Assembly: GCF_014205175.1 (NCBI RefSeq)
Contig: NZ_JACHNA010000001.1
Coordinates: forward strand, 620,001 to 684,000
DNA from: Micrococcus cohnii
Lineage (GTDB): Bacteria; Actinomycetota; Actinomycetes; Actinomycetales; Micrococcaceae
DNA: 64,000 nt
Direction: 5' to 3'
Below, piece by piece: positions 54,315 through 62,907 of this stretch. Position 1 is the first letter of the stretch. The number at the start of each line of letters is the position of its first letter. Position numbers and translations under genes: made by a program. The notes under the pieces were generated by a model. It saw nothing but the letters and a program-made list of their open reading frames with translations, was not told where the DNA came from and did no database searches.

Positions 54315-54380
54315 CCGTATTCTTCCTTCGGTGACAGCTCGCTCGTGGCCGACGCCGCATTGGAGCTGAACCGGCGCCCC

Positions 54381-54438
54381 GGCGGGGGCGGACGACGGGC
54401 AGCCTGCCTAGCAGGGGTCCGAGGCGTCCGCCCCCGCC
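54381..54438 (+). other. Long-stem hairpin between rpmA and obgE
   Basis: A 14-bp perfect inverted repeat (GGCGGGGGCGGACG and complement) encloses a 30-base loop in the 213-bp rpmA-obgE gap. It lacks a T-tract; it may be a partial terminator or a processing site separating ribosomal-protein from GTPase expression. Confidence 0.6.
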
Positions 54439-54527
54439 GTCGGCGTATCCGGGGCCATGGCGCTCCCTCCGCCACCTCACCGCTGCGCACGACATCCACC
54501 TGACCCGATTCCTGGAGGTCTCTGACC

Positions 54528-56081
54528 ATGGCCGCATTCGTGGACCGCGTTGTCCTGCACCTCACCGCCGGCAACGGCGGGCACGGCTGTGTCTCCGTCC
54601 GGCGTGAGAAGTTCAAGCCCCTCGGGGGCCCCGACGGCGGCAACGGCGGCAACGGCGGAGACATCACGCTGCGCGTCGACGCTCAGACGACGACGCTGCT
54701 CAGCTACCACCACGCGCCCCACCGCTCCGGCGGCAACGGCGAGCCCGGCAAGGGCGACAACCGCGATGGCAAACACGGGGAGGGGCTCGTCCTGCCCGTT
54801 CCGGACGGGACCGTCGTCAAGGACGCCGACGGCAACATCCTGGCCGACCTCGTGGGCGAGGGCGCCGAGTTCGTCGCAGCCGCCGGCGGCGACGGCGGCC
54901 TGGGCAATGCCGCTCTGGCCTCCGTCAAGCGCAAGGCCCCCGGCTTCGCGCTGCTCGGCCTGCCGGGCGAGGAGCGGGATCTTGTGCTCGAGATCAAGAC
55001 GGTGGCCGACATCGCGTTGGTGGGGTATCCCTCGGCGGGCAAGTCGTCGCTGATCGCCGCGATCTCGGCGGCTAGGCCCAAGATCGCCGACTACCCCTTC
55101 ACCACGCTCGTGCCGAACCTCGGGGTCGTGCAGGCAGGGCAGACCCGCTACACCGTGGCCGATGTGCCGGGGCTGATCCCCGGCGCGTCCCAGGGCAAGG
55201 GTCTGGGACTCGAGTTCTTGCGCCACGTCGAACGGTGCGCCGCTCTCGTCCACGTGCTCGACTGCGGCACGCTCGAGTCAGACCGGGACCCGATCGCCGA
55301 CTTCGAGGCCATCGAGGCCGAACTCGAGTCCTACGCAGTTGAACCGGATTTCTCGCGTCCCGGTGACGGCGCCGTCCCGCTGAACGACCGTCCGCGCCTG
55401 GTCGCGCTGAACAAGACGGACCTGCCCGACGGCGAGGCCATGGCCGAGATGGTGCGCACCGAACTGGAGTCCCGTGGACTGCGGGTCTTCGAGATCTCCG
55501 CGCTGGCGCATCAGCACCTCGACCCGCTCAAGTACGCGATGGCGGAGCTGGTCCTGCAGGCCCGGGAACGTGCTCCTGAACCGGAGCCGGCCGTCTCCGT
55601 GGAGGTGCCGCGTCGGCGTCGCCGCAAGGGCGAGTCGGACGAGTTCGAGATCCGCCGCGAGGAGCGGAATCTGGAGCCGCTGTTCCGGGTGCGCGGGTTC
55701 AAGCCGGAGCGGTGGGTGGCGCAGACGGACTTCCAGAACGACGAGGCCGTCGGGTACCTTGCGGACCGACTGCAGCGCGTCGGCGTCGAGGATGGCCTCT
55801 TCAAGGCCGGGGCCACCCCCGGGGACGCGGTCGTTATCGGCGACGACGCGACCGGCGTGCTCTTCGACTGGGAGCCGACCGTCTCCACGGGCGCGGAGCT
55901 GCTGGCCGGCCCGCGCGGCACGGACCTGCGTCTGCAGGAGCGCACCCGCGCCACTCGTGCCGAGAAGCGTGCGGAGCAGGAGCAGCGCAAGGCCGCCCGT
56001 GCGGCCACGCGTGCCGAGATGGAAGCCGAGCGCCGCGCTGGCATCTGGACCGAAGACTATGATCGGGAGGATCATGACTGA
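54528..56081 (+). CDS. obgE: Obg-family GTPase
   Basis: A 517-residue GTPase involved in 50S assembly and the stress response. The Gly-rich Obg domain (1-160) has [10 protein letters not shown]- and GDGGLGNAA-type strands; the G domain starts at [12 protein letters not shown] (G1), [13 protein letters not shown] (G2), DVPGLIPGA (G3) and ALNKTDLP (G4). A C-terminal OCT domain follows (about 385-455: [18 protein letters not shown]), and then a basic Arg/Ala tail. The ATG follows CTGGAGG. The stop overlaps the proB start by eight bases, so proB is translationally coupled. Confidence 0.96.
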   Translation: MAAFVDRVVLHLTAGNGGHGCVSVRREKFKPLGGPDGGNGGNGGDITLRVDAQTTTLLSYHHAPHRSGGNGEPGKGDNRDGKHGEGLVLPVPDGTVVKDADGNILADLVGEGAEFVAAAGGDGGLGNAALASVKRKAPGFALLGLPGEERDLVLEIKTVADIALVGYPSAGKSSLIAAISAARPKIADYPFTTLVPNLGVVQAGQTRYTVADVPGLIPGASQGKGLGLEFLRHVERCAALVHVLDCGTLESDRDPIADFEAIEAELESYAVEPDFSRPGDGAVPLNDRPRLVALNKTDLPDGEAMAEMVRTELESRGLRVFEISALAHQHLDPLKYAMAELVLQARERAPEPEPAVSVEVPRRRRRKGESDEFEIRREERNLEPLFRVRGFKPERWVAQTDFQNDEAVGYLADRLQRVGVEDGLFKAGATPGDAVVIGDDATGVLFDWEPTVSTGAELLAGPRGTDLRLQERTRATRAEKRAEQEQRKAARAATRAEMEAERRAGIWTEDYDREDHD

Positions 56082-57291
56082 CCGCCGTACCGTCGTCTAC
56101 CGCTACGCCACCCCCGCGACGGGGGAGGCGGGGAGCAACCCGCGGGCGAACCCGGTGACCAGCCGCGACACGATGGACGATGCCCGGCGTGTCGTCATCA
56201 AGATCGGCTCGTCGTCGCTGACCACGTCCGAAGGTCTGAACACCGAGGCCATCGACGCCCTCGTCGATGTCATCGCCTCGCTGCGGCAGAAGGGCACGCA
56301 GGTCGTGCTCGTGTCCTCGGGCGCTGTCGCCGCGGGCTTCCCCCAGCTCGGCCTCACGCGCCGCCCCAAGGACACCGCCACGCAGCAGGCGGCCGCGTCC
56401 GTGGGGCAGGGCAGCCTCATGGCCTACTACTCGCAGTCCTTCCAGCGCTACGACACCACGGTGGCTCAGGTGCTGCTGACGGCGGAGGAGCTCATGCGCC
56501 GGCGTCAGTACATCAACGCGCACCGTTCGCTGGCTCGCCTGCTGACGATGGATGTGATGCCGATTGTCAACGAGAACGACGCCGTCGCCACGCGTGAGAT
56601 CCGCTTCGGCGACAATGACCGGCTCGCGGCGCTGACGGCGAACCTGGTGAAGGCGGACCTGCTCGTGCTCCTGTCGGACGTGGACTCGCTCTACACAGGT
56701 CACCCGGCGCTGCCGGACTCTAAGCGCATCGCCACGGTCGCCTCCGACGACGACCTCGAGGGGGTGGACGTGCGGCGTCCGGGCGCGGCGGGCGTCGGCA
56801 CCGGCGGCATGGTGACGAAGGTGGACGCGGCCGGCATCGCGGCGACCACCGGCATCCCGACGCTGCTCACCTCGGCGCCGAACGCCGCGGCGGCCTTCAG
56901 CGGGCAGGACGTGGGCACGTGGTTCGAGGTCGCCGGGCGTCGCCGGTCGGCCCGCGCCGCCTGGCTGGGCCTGACGGCCGAGGTCCGCGGTCGGCTGACC
57001 ATTGACGACGGCGCTGTGGCCGCCGTCATCGGACGCGGACGCTCGCTGCTGGCGGCGGGCATCACCGACTGCTCGGGATCGTTCACCTCCGGCGACGTCG
57101 TGGAGATCGCCGATGAGCGAGGCACCGTGCACGCGCGTGGCCTCGTGCAGTACTCCGCATCTCAGGTGCCCCGCATGATGGGCCGCTCGACGAGCCAGCT
57201 GCGCGAGGACCTTGGCGAGGGTTACGACGGCGTCGTCGTGCATGCGGACGACTGGGTGCGCCTGGCGCCCAATCACGCCGCCTACAGCTGA
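56074..57291 (+). CDS. proB: Glutamate 5-kinase
   Basis: The first enzyme of proline synthesis, phosphorylating glutamate. The kinase domain begins at [59 protein letters not shown] and [12 protein letters not shown] are conserved. A C-terminal PUA domain (about 315-395) is present, as in the full-length bacterial enzyme. The ATG at 56074 overlaps obgE and follows GGGAGG; about 38 residues precede the conserved core, and ATG 56173 would give the usual N-terminus. proA follows 53 bp later with its own leaderless-type -10. Confidence 0.95.
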   Translation: MTDRRTVVYRYATPATGEAGSNPRANPVTSRDTMDDARRVVIKIGSSSLTTSEGLNTEAIDALVDVIASLRQKGTQVVLVSSGAVAAGFPQLGLTRRPKDTATQQAAASVGQGSLMAYYSQSFQRYDTTVAQVLLTAEELMRRRQYINAHRSLARLLTMDVMPIVNENDAVATREIRFGDNDRLAALTANLVKADLLVLLSDVDSLYTGHPALPDSKRIATVASDDDLEGVDVRRPGAAGVGTGGMVTKVDAAGIAATTGIPTLLTSAPNAAAAFSGQDVGTWFEVAGRRRSARAAWLGLTAEVRGRLTIDDGAVAAVIGRGRSLLAAGITDCSGSFTSGDVVEIADERGTVHARGLVQYSASQVPRMMGRSTSQLREDLGEGYDGVVVHADDWVRLAPNHAAYS

Positions 57292-57331
57292 TCAGTCGAG
57301 GCCGGGCCGTGCCCGGGGCCAGGCAGCTCGT

Positions 57332-57337
57332 TACAGT
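57332..57337 (+). promoter_or_regulatory. Leaderless-type -10 element for proA
   Basis: TACAGT lies seven bases before ATG 57345. Confidence 0.5.
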
Positions 57338-57344
57338 GGGGATC

Positions 57345-58652
57345 ATGACTGAGAACGAGACCATCGACCAGAACGTCGTCGACGCGGTGCAGGAGGTCTC
57401 CCGCCGCGCGCGGACCGCGACCGTCGAGCTTGCCACCGCTGGCCGAGCCCGCAAGGACGAGACGCTGCACGCGATCGCCGCCGCCCTGCGCGGCTCGTCG
57501 GCGGCGATTCTGGAGGCCAACGCCCAGGATCTGCAGCGCGGCCGGGAGAACGGGACTTCGGAGTCGCTGCTGGACCGTCTCGCCCTGGACGCGGACCGCC
57601 TCGAGGGGCTCGCCGCCGCCGCCGAGGAGCTCGCGGCGCTGCCCGACCCCATCGGCGACATCGTGCGCGGCCGCTCCCTGCCCAACGGCATCCGCATGCA
57701 GCAGACCCGGGTGCCGCTGGGCGTGGTCGGCGCCGTGTACGAGGCCCGCCCGAACGTGACCGTGGACATCGCCGGGATCGCCCTGAAGTCCGGCAACGCG
57801 GTGATCCTGCGCGGCGGGTCCGCGGCGAAGGACACCAACACCGCCCTGATCGCGGTGCTGCGTCAGGCGGTCGAACAGCAGGGCTTCGACCCGAACCTGA
57901 TCCAGGGCATCGACGACCTCGGTCGTCCAGGCGTCGCCGCGCTGATGGCCAGCCACGGGGCCGTCGACGTGCTCGTGCCCCGCGGCGGCCGCGAGCTGAT
58001 CCAGCGCGTCGTGCGTGAAGCGCGCGTGCCGGTGATCGAGACCGGCGAGGGCAATGTGCACGTCTTCGTCGACGCCTCGGCCGACCCGCAGATGGCCGTC
58101 GACATCGTCGTGAACGCCAAGACCCACCGCACCTCCGTGTGCAACTCGGCCGAGACGCTGCTGCTCAGCCGGGCGGGGGAGAAGGTCAACCGGGAGGTCC
58201 TGCGGGCGCTGACCCGCGCCGGGGTGAGGCTGCACATCGACGACGAGGCCCGCGCCTGGCTGCCGGAGGGGTCCGAGCGCAGCGAGCACGCCGTGGACCC
58301 GGCGGCCGCGACCGACGAGGACTGGTCGACCGAGTACCTGGACATGGACATGGCCGTGAAGACGGTCGCCTCGATCGACGAGGCCATCGAGCACGTGCGC
58401 CAGTACTCGACCGGTCACACGGAGGCGATCGTCACCAACGACCTGTCCCAGGCCGATCGCTGGACGCGCGAGGTGGACGCGGCCGCCGTGATCGTGAACG
58501 CCTCGACGCGCTTCACCGACGGCGGGCAGCTGGGCCTGGGTGCTGAGGTGGGCATCTCCACCCAGCGCATGCACGCACGCGGCCCGATGGGCCTGGAAGA
58601 GCTGACCACGACCAAGTGGATCCTGCGCGGCGACGGTCAGGTCCGACCCTGA
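57345..58652 (+). CDS. proA: Gamma-glutamyl phosphate reductase
   Basis: A 435-residue NADPH-dependent enzyme that reduces gamma-glutamyl phosphate to glutamate semialdehyde, the second step of proline synthesis. VPLGVVGAVYEARPNVTVD, LRGGSAAKDTN, and the catalytic Cys in HRTSVCNSAETLL are typical, as is the C-terminal STRFTDGGQLGLGAEVGISTQ. ATG 57345 lacks a Shine-Dalgarno but has TACAGT seven bases upstream, suggesting separate initiation despite the nearby proB. Confidence 0.96.
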   Translation: MTENETIDQNVVDAVQEVSRRARTATVELATAGRARKDETLHAIAAALRGSSAAILEANAQDLQRGRENGTSESLLDRLALDADRLEGLAAAAEELAALPDPIGDIVRGRSLPNGIRMQQTRVPLGVVGAVYEARPNVTVDIAGIALKSGNAVILRGGSAAKDTNTALIAVLRQAVEQQGFDPNLIQGIDDLGRPGVAALMASHGAVDVLVPRGGRELIQRVVREARVPVIETGEGNVHVFVDASADPQMAVDIVVNAKTHRTSVCNSAETLLLSRAGEKVNREVLRALTRAGVRLHIDDEARAWLPEGSERSEHAVDPAAATDEDWSTEYLDMDMAVKTVASIDEAIEHVRQYSTGHTEAIVTNDLSQADRWTREVDAAAVIVNASTRFTDGGQLGLGAEVGISTQRMHARGPMGLEELTTTKWILRGDGQVRP

Positions 58653-58786
58653 GCCGCAGCGGGGCGGTGCGGTACTAGGATGGTGCCCACGTCCTGCCGC
58701 GCCACGTCGCGGCCGCACCGACCCCCGCCTCGGGCCGACCGCCGGGCCGACGCGCACCGACACCGACACCGCACTGAGGAGCGAGA

Positions 58787-59023
58787 ATGCTGAACTCCCT
58801 CGTCCTGGCCTCCGCCGAAGGACACCACATCGTCAACGAGCTCCCGGTTCCGACCTGGGTGTTCGGTGCCGTCACCTTCGTGATCCTGATGGCGCTGCTG
58901 TTCGTGACCATGAGCTTCCGCTCCGTCGGTCTGCGTCACTCCGAGCCGACCGGCGAGGTCGCCCACCACGGCCAGGGCCGGCGCGATGACGCCGGTCACG
59001 GCCCCTCCACCCGCGCTCACTGA
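58787..59023 (+). CDS. Small single-pass membrane protein
   Basis: A 78-residue protein with a short N-terminal part, one membrane helix ([21 protein letters not shown], about residues 24-44) and a polar His/Arg-rich tail. GAGGAGCGAGA precedes the ATG. I recognise no domain. The five-base gap to nadD suggests cotranscription; small proteins of this shape are common before nadD in Micrococcales, which supports its reality but not a function. Confidence 0.75.
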   Translation: MLNSLVLASAEGHHIVNELPVPTWVFGAVTFVILMALLFVTMSFRSVGLRHSEPTGEVAHHGQGRRDDAGHGPSTRAH

Positions 59024-59028
59024 CCCGT

Positions 59029-59658
59029 ATGCAGACCCCGAGGCACCCGGCGGACGGCACCCGACGCCATCGCCTGGGGATCATGGGCGGCACGTTCGAC
59101 CCGATCCACCACGGCCACCTCGTCGCCGCGAGTGAGGTGGCCTCGCGTCTGGACCTGGACGAGGTCGTCTTCGTGCCGACCGGCCAGCCCTGGCAGAAGG
59201 CCGGCACGAAGGTCTCGCCCGCCGAGCACCGCTATCTGATGACGGTGGTCGCGACCGCCTCGAACCCGCGCTTCACGGTCTCGCGCGTCGACATCGATCG
59301 GCCGGGACCGACCTACACGGTCGACACCCTGCGGGACATTCGCGCCGCACGCCCGGACTCGGAGCTGTTCTTCATCACGGGCGCCGACGCGCTGAGTCAC
59401 ATCCTGACGTGGAAGGACGTCGAGCAGGTGTGGGACATGGCGCACTTCGTCGGCGTGACCCGACCTGGCCACAGCCTGTCCGATCTCGGGCTGGGCGATG
59501 AGATCTCCCTGATGGAGATCCCCGCGATGGCCATCTCCTCCACCGACTGCCGCAGGCGCGTGTCTGAGGCCCAGCCGGTCTGGTACCTGGTGCCCGACGG
59601 CGTCGTCCAGTACATCAACAAGCACGGCCTGTACCTGGCCGAAGAAGAGGTGTCATGA
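59029..59658 (+). CDS. nadD: Nicotinate-nucleotide adenylyltransferase
   Basis: A 209-residue enzyme that adenylates nicotinate mononucleotide in NAD synthesis. The nucleotidyl-transferase signature [15 protein letters not shown] begins at residue 17, [10 protein letters not shown] is the substrate loop, and the C-terminal [10 protein letters not shown] is the conserved SSTxxR motif with Cys in the variable place. The ATG at 59029 has no strong Shine-Dalgarno and is five bases after the preceding stop. It overlaps rsfS by four bases, the classic nadD-rsfS operon. Confidence 0.96.
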   Translation: MQTPRHPADGTRRHRLGIMGGTFDPIHHGHLVAASEVASRLDLDEVVFVPTGQPWQKAGTKVSPAEHRYLMTVVATASNPRFTVSRVDIDRPGPTYTVDTLRDIRAARPDSELFFITGADALSHILTWKDVEQVWDMAHFVGVTRPGHSLSDLGLGDEISLMEIPAMAISSTDCRRRVSEAQPVWYLVPDGVVQYINKHGLYLAEEEVS

Positions 59659-60167
59659 CCGTCCCCGAGACGACCCTGTCCTCCCTGAAGGTCGCGGCGG
59701 CCGCGGCCGTCGACAAGCTCGGCGAGAACGTCGTGGCCGTCGACGTCGCCGAGCGGCTCGGCCTGACGGACGCCTTCCTGATCGTCTCGGGGGCCTCCGA
59801 GCGTCAGGTGAACGCGATCGTCGACGGCGTCGAGGAGGAGCTGCTCCGGCAGGAGCAGCTCAAGCCGGTGCGCCGCGAGGGACGCTCCGACGGGCGCTGG
59901 GTGCTGCTGGACTACGGCCACTTCGTGGTCCACGTGCAGCATCAGGAGGACCGCGAGTTCTACGCGCTGGATCGCCTGTGGAAGGAGAGCTCGCTCATCG
60001 ACCTCGGCCTGATCGGCGGGCAGGCGCCCGCGGAGTCGACAGCGCAGAACCGGTCGGGTTCGGACGACGCAGTGGCTGACGCCGACGGGGCCGCGGTCGA
60101 GGCGGACGGCGCCGCGACCCAGACAGACTCCACGACGGGGGAGCGCCCCGCCGACGCGCAGGGCTGA
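59655..60167 (+). CDS. rsfS: Ribosomal silencing factor RsfS
   Basis: A 170-residue protein that binds L14 on the 50S subunit and blocks subunit joining during starvation. The core (about 1-125) contains [20 protein letters not shown] in two conserved halves, [24 protein letters not shown]. The C-terminal 45 residues are an Asp/Ala-rich extension of unknown role. The start overlaps the nadD stop (ATGA). Confidence 0.96.
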   Translation: MTVPETTLSSLKVAAAAAVDKLGENVVAVDVAERLGLTDAFLIVSGASERQVNAIVDGVEEELLRQEQLKPVRREGRSDGRWVLLDYGHFVVHVQHQEDREFYALDRLWKESSLIDLGLIGGQAPAESTAQNRSGSDDAVADADGAAVEADGAATQTDSTTGERPADAQG

Positions 60168-60170
60168 CGT

Positions 60171-60848
60171 ATGGTCGCCCGGCTCGTGCTGCTGCGGCAC
60201 GGCGAGACCGACTGGAACCGGCAGGACCGGTACCAGGGCCGCACCGACGTGCATCTGAACGACGAGGGGCGGCGCCAGGCCCGGTCCGCCGCCGCCGGGC
60301 CCGTGGGACAGCTGCTCGAGGACGCTGAGGCTGTGGTCGCGGTGAGCTCGCCGCTGGCCCGGGCGCGGGAGACCGCGCAGATCGTCCTCGAGGCGAGCGT
60401 CGGCGCCGTCGAGGTGGACCTGGACCCGCACCTGGCCGAGCTGCACGGCGGCGACTGGGAGGGGCTCGAGCTCGCGGAGATCGCGACGCGCTGGCCCGAC
60501 GCCCACGCCGCCTGGCGCGCGAGCCCGAGCCTGGACGCCGGCCCCACCGGCGGCGAGACGATGCGCGCGGGCGGTGAGCGCCTGCTGCACGCCCTCGAGC
60601 TGCGCGTCGCCGGGCTACGCGAGGAGGATCACGGCTTCGGGGCGACGATGCTGGCCGTAGCCCACGGCGGTGTGCTGCGGGCGGCAGTCGGGCTCATGCT
60701 GGGCCTGGATGAGGCGGGTTTCGCACGGTTGGAGAGGATCGGCAACGCGAAGGCCGTCGTGTTCGAGGCGGACCCGGCGGGAGAGGCCGCACTGCCCGGC
60801 CGGACTGACGAGACCTCCCGGTGGCGTCTGGCCGGGTACAACGTCTGA
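60171..60848 (+). CDS. Histidine phosphatase family protein
   Basis: A 225-residue phosphoglycerate-mutase-like phosphatase. The phospho-acceptor motif is LVLLRHGETDWNRQDRYQGRTDV near residue 6 (two conserved parts); SSPLARARETAQIV, the acid Glu in LHGGDWEGLE, and the second His in VAHGGVLRAAV complete the active site. Acting after nadD-rsfS with a three-base gap, it is part of that operon. Substrate is not predictable; a cobC/GpgP-like role is one possibility. Notably the RNase H gene at 5971 lacks the phosphatase domain often fused to it elsewhere. Confidence 0.9.
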   Translation: MVARLVLLRHGETDWNRQDRYQGRTDVHLNDEGRRQARSAAAGPVGQLLEDAEAVVAVSSPLARARETAQIVLEASVGAVEVDLDPHLAELHGGDWEGLELAEIATRWPDAHAAWRASPSLDAGPTGGETMRAGGERLLHALELRVAGLREEDHGFGATMLAVAHGGVLRAAVGLMLGLDEAGFARLERIGNAKAVVFEADPAGEAALPGRTDETSRWRLAGYNV

Positions 60849-60959
60849 GCCTCGGGCGAGGTGAAGCCGGACGGTGGGGCTCTGGGGGGCCGCTCTGCGG
60901 TGGTGCGAGTCATGACGGGCGGCCCCGCGACCGGACTGCGGCTCGGCCCAGCGCCCAAT

Positions 60960-60989
60960 TTGCATCGGGCCCCTGGACTGTCCTAGTAT
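60960..60989 (+). promoter_or_regulatory. Promoter of the plus-strand tRNA-Ala
   Basis: TTGCAT and TAGTAT are separated by 18 bases, about 56 bases before the tRNA. Confidence 0.65.
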
Positions 60990-61033
60990 TGACGAGTTGC
61001 CAGCGAGCAGGCCACCGGCCAACACGTGATGGT

Positions 61034-61136
61034 GACACCTCTTCTGGGGGTATGGCGCAGTTGGTAGCGCGTCTGCATGGCATGCAGAAGGTCAGGGGTT
61101 CGAATCCCCTTACCTCCACCAGAACGAAGGCCCCGG
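61034..61136 (+). repeat. Left copy of a 103-bp inverted repeat containing tRNA-Ala
   Basis: This segment is repeated in opposite orientation at 61621-61723 with a single difference (G at 61126). It spans 12 bases before the tRNA, the tRNA with CCA, and the first arm of its terminator. Confidence 0.9.
61046..61121 (+). tRNA. tRNA-Ala (GGC anticodon), plus-strand copy
   Basis: Cloverleaf with acceptor GGGGGTA/TACCTCC, D-arm GGCGCAGTTGGTAGCGC, anticodon loop ATGGCAT (GGC), T-arm GGGGTTCGAATCCCC, and encoded CCA. Confidence 0.96.
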
Positions 61137-61154
61137 CTTGTCAGTCGGGGCCTT
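61127..61154 (+). terminator. Terminator of the plus-strand tRNA-Ala
   Basis: AAGGCCCCG pairs with CGGGGCCTT around a ten-base loop, followed by TCTCG, five bases after CCA. Confidence 0.8.
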
Positions 61155-61275
61155 TCTCGTGTGTCCAGAATCTGCGGCACGAATGCGAGTGGGCAGCCGG
61201 TGCAAGCTCGGCCAAGGGCACGACACCGCACGCCTCTGCCCCCAGCCCAGCCCCGCCCCGCCCCGAGAGACCGAG

Positions 61276-61325
61276 CCATCCCGTTTCCGTCGGTATGAGC
61301 AGTCATACCGACGGAAACGGGATGG
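61276..61325. repeat. 23-bp perfect palindrome with four-base loop
   Basis: The two 23-base arms (starting CCATCCCGTTTCC) are exactly complementary around GCAG, and are followed by TTTGACGAAGC. It is not adjacent to a gene end and lacks a T-run. Confidence 0.9.
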
Positions 61326-61529
61326 TTTGACGAAGCTGGCCAGGAGGCGGGCCATGTTGCCTTCGAGCGGTGGTCTCCGCCAGGCTGTGCCCTGCCGAGC
61401 CTCACGTTGGCCGTGATCGCGGCCGTGCGGTCTCGGCGCAGGCCCTACCGGCAGGGCTGACCTCGTCGTGATGCCCGTCGGCTCGGCGCGGCAGTCCGGG
61501 GCCGCGCCGGTGCACCGAATCTGTCGCCA

Positions 61530-61570
61530 TGAGCCGTCATGCCGACGGAATCGGGACGGTTTGACGACGC
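61530..61570 (+). repeat. Partial second copy of the palindrome's right arm
   Basis: About 41 bases aligned to 61296-61336 differ at five positions and share CCGACGGAA and GGTTTGACGA. The left arm is absent here, so this copy cannot form the full hairpin. Confidence 0.75.
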
Positions 61571-61596
61571 CGGGGCCAGAGAACCCGGAGACGCCG

Positions 61597-61630
61597 AAGG
61601 CCCCGGTTCAGATGAATGAACCGGGGCCTT
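61597..61630 (-). terminator. Terminator of the minus-strand tRNA-Ala
   Basis: AAGGCCCCGGTTCA pairs perfectly with its complement around a six-base loop, five bases after CCA on the minus strand. Confidence 0.8.
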
Positions 61631-61723
61631 TGTTCTGGTGGAGGTAAGGGGATTCGAACCCCTGACCTTCTGCATGCCATGCAGACGCGCTACCAACTGC
61701 GCCATACCCCCAGAAGAGGTGTC
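61621..61723 (-). repeat. Right copy of the 103-bp inverted repeat containing tRNA-Ala
   Basis: This is the reverse complement of 61034-61136 with one difference. The promoters outside the repeats differ in sequence. Confidence 0.9.
61636..61711 (-). tRNA. tRNA-Ala (GGC anticodon), minus-strand copy
   Basis: Identical in sequence to the plus-strand tRNA-Ala, including the encoded CCA. The two genes face each other. Confidence 0.96.
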
Positions 61724-61768
61724 GAGCGTCGCGAACCGAACCGGTCCTCGTCGCTGACGACCCGGACA

Positions 61769-61797
61769 ACTATACCGGCATCGTCGGGCCGGTGCAA
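61769..61797 (-). promoter_or_regulatory. Promoter of the minus-strand tRNA-Ala
   Basis: TTGCAC and TATAGT are separated by 17 bases on the minus strand, a near-consensus promoter about 50 bases before the tRNA. Confidence 0.75.
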
Positions 61798-61847
61798 AAT
61801 CAGGCCTCTCTCCCCGGCGGCACGCCCAAGCGTCTCGTCCGATTCGA

Positions 61848-61908
61848 CGGCCTGACGAGAACGCGGCCCCCACTCTCACATGAGTCGGGGCCGCGTTCTC
61901 TCAGGCCG
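61848..61908 (-). terminator. Terminator of the aquaporin gene
   Basis: A long stem (CGGCCTGA outer, GAGAACGCGGCCCC inner, with complements) begins 24 bases after the aquaporin stop on the minus strand. Confidence 0.75.
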
Positions 61909-61932
61909 TCGGTGATGCGGGCCGCCTCGGGG

Positions 61933-62730
61933 TCAGGCGCCTCGGCGAACCGTGTCCGCCGGCGAGGGGGCGGCGTTCTCACCGATCTCCTCAAGGACGT
62001 GGTCGGAGACGTCGGGGAAGAGCGCCTTGTACGTCAGGCCGGCGATCGCGGCGCCCACGAGGGGAGCGACGAGGAAGGCCCACACCTGCGCGAGCGCCTC
62101 AGGGCCGGCGAACCACGCGACGCCCAGGGAACGCGCCGGGTTCACTGACGTGTTCGAGACCGGAATGGAGACGAGGTGGATCAGGGTCAGGGCGAGGCCG
62201 ATGGCGATCGGTGCGAAGCCCTGTGGTGCGCGGGCGTCGGTGGCACCGAGGATCACGAACAGGAAGATCGCGGTCAGGACGACCTCGGTCACCAGCACCG
62301 CTGCCAGCGAGTAGCCGTCCGGGGACAGGGCCCCGTAGCCGTTTGAGGCGAAGCCCGAGCCTACGGCGTCGAAGCCCTCCTTGCCGGAGGCGATGACGAA
62401 CAGCACCAGGCCGGCGAGCGAGGCGCCGGCGATCTGCGCGACCATGTAGGGAAGCACGGCCTTGGCCTCGACGCGGCGGGCGAGGAAGGCGCCGAGGGTG
62501 ACGGCGGGGTTGAAGTGGCCGCCGGAGATGTGCCCGACGGCATAGGCCATCGTCAGCACGGTCAGGCCGAAGGCGAGGGCGACGCCAACGAAGCCGACGC
62601 CCATGTTGACGTTCTCATTGTCGGGTGAGAGGACGGAGGCGGCGAAGATCGCCGTGCCGCAGCCGCCGAAGACGAGGACGAAGGTGCCGAGAAGCTCGGC
62701 GGCGAGTCGGGATGACATGCGCGGGTGCAT
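61933..62730 (-). CDS. Aquaporin (AqpZ-like, MIP family)
   Basis: A 265-residue channel protein with six membrane helices and two half-helices carrying the NPA motifs [11 protein letters not shown] and [12 protein letters not shown]. The N-terminal [19 protein letters not shown] is typical of bacterial AqpZ. Compact loops and the ARSLG segment favour water over glycerol transport. ATG 62730 follows GGAAGGGAA; a second ATG four codons later is possible. A polar C-terminal extension of about 25 residues is present. It is a single gene on the minus strand. Confidence 0.92.
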   Translation of the reverse strand: MHPRMSSRLAAELLGTFVLVFGGCGTAIFAASVLSPDNENVNMGVGFVGVALAFGLTVLTMAYAVGHISGGHFNPAVTLGAFLARRVEAKAVLPYMVAQIAGASLAGLVLFVIASGKEGFDAVGSGFASNGYGALSPDGYSLAAVLVTEVVLTAIFLFVILGATDARAPQGFAPIAIGLALTLIHLVSIPVSNTSVNPARSLGVAWFAGPEALAQVWAFLVAPLVGAAIAGLTYKALFPDVSDHVLEEIGENAAPSPADTVRRGA

Positions 62731-62907
62731 GGGGAATTCCCTTCCATTGAAGAGGTGTCGCGCCGCCGTGGACTCCGCGGCGGCTCCTCGGGACGGAGGC
62801 GGGGCTCTCCCTGGTTCGACAGGGGGCACCGCGTCCCGGGGATCGACAAGTCTACGCCACGGCTGTGCGCCAGTCCGGCGTGCTCCCGTGCGTCGGTGCC
62901 TCCGGAG

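Larger units (their letters stand above)
61122..61635. other. Region between the two tRNA-Ala genes
   Basis: About 510 bases hold two terminators, a 23-bp perfect palindrome and a partial second copy of its right arm. Frames crossing it on both strands encode low-complexity peptides made by the repeats and have no ribosome binding sites. No protein gene is supported. Confidence 0.6.

Noticed and set aside
61276-61570. Possible CRISPR or phage attachment core between the tRNA genes
   Set aside because: Only one full palindrome and one partial copy, no regular spacing, and no integrase or cas gene in the window.
61110-61880. Small frames between and across the two tRNA-Ala genes
   Set aside because: They are generated by the tRNA, terminator and palindrome repeats on both strands and lack ribosome binding sites.
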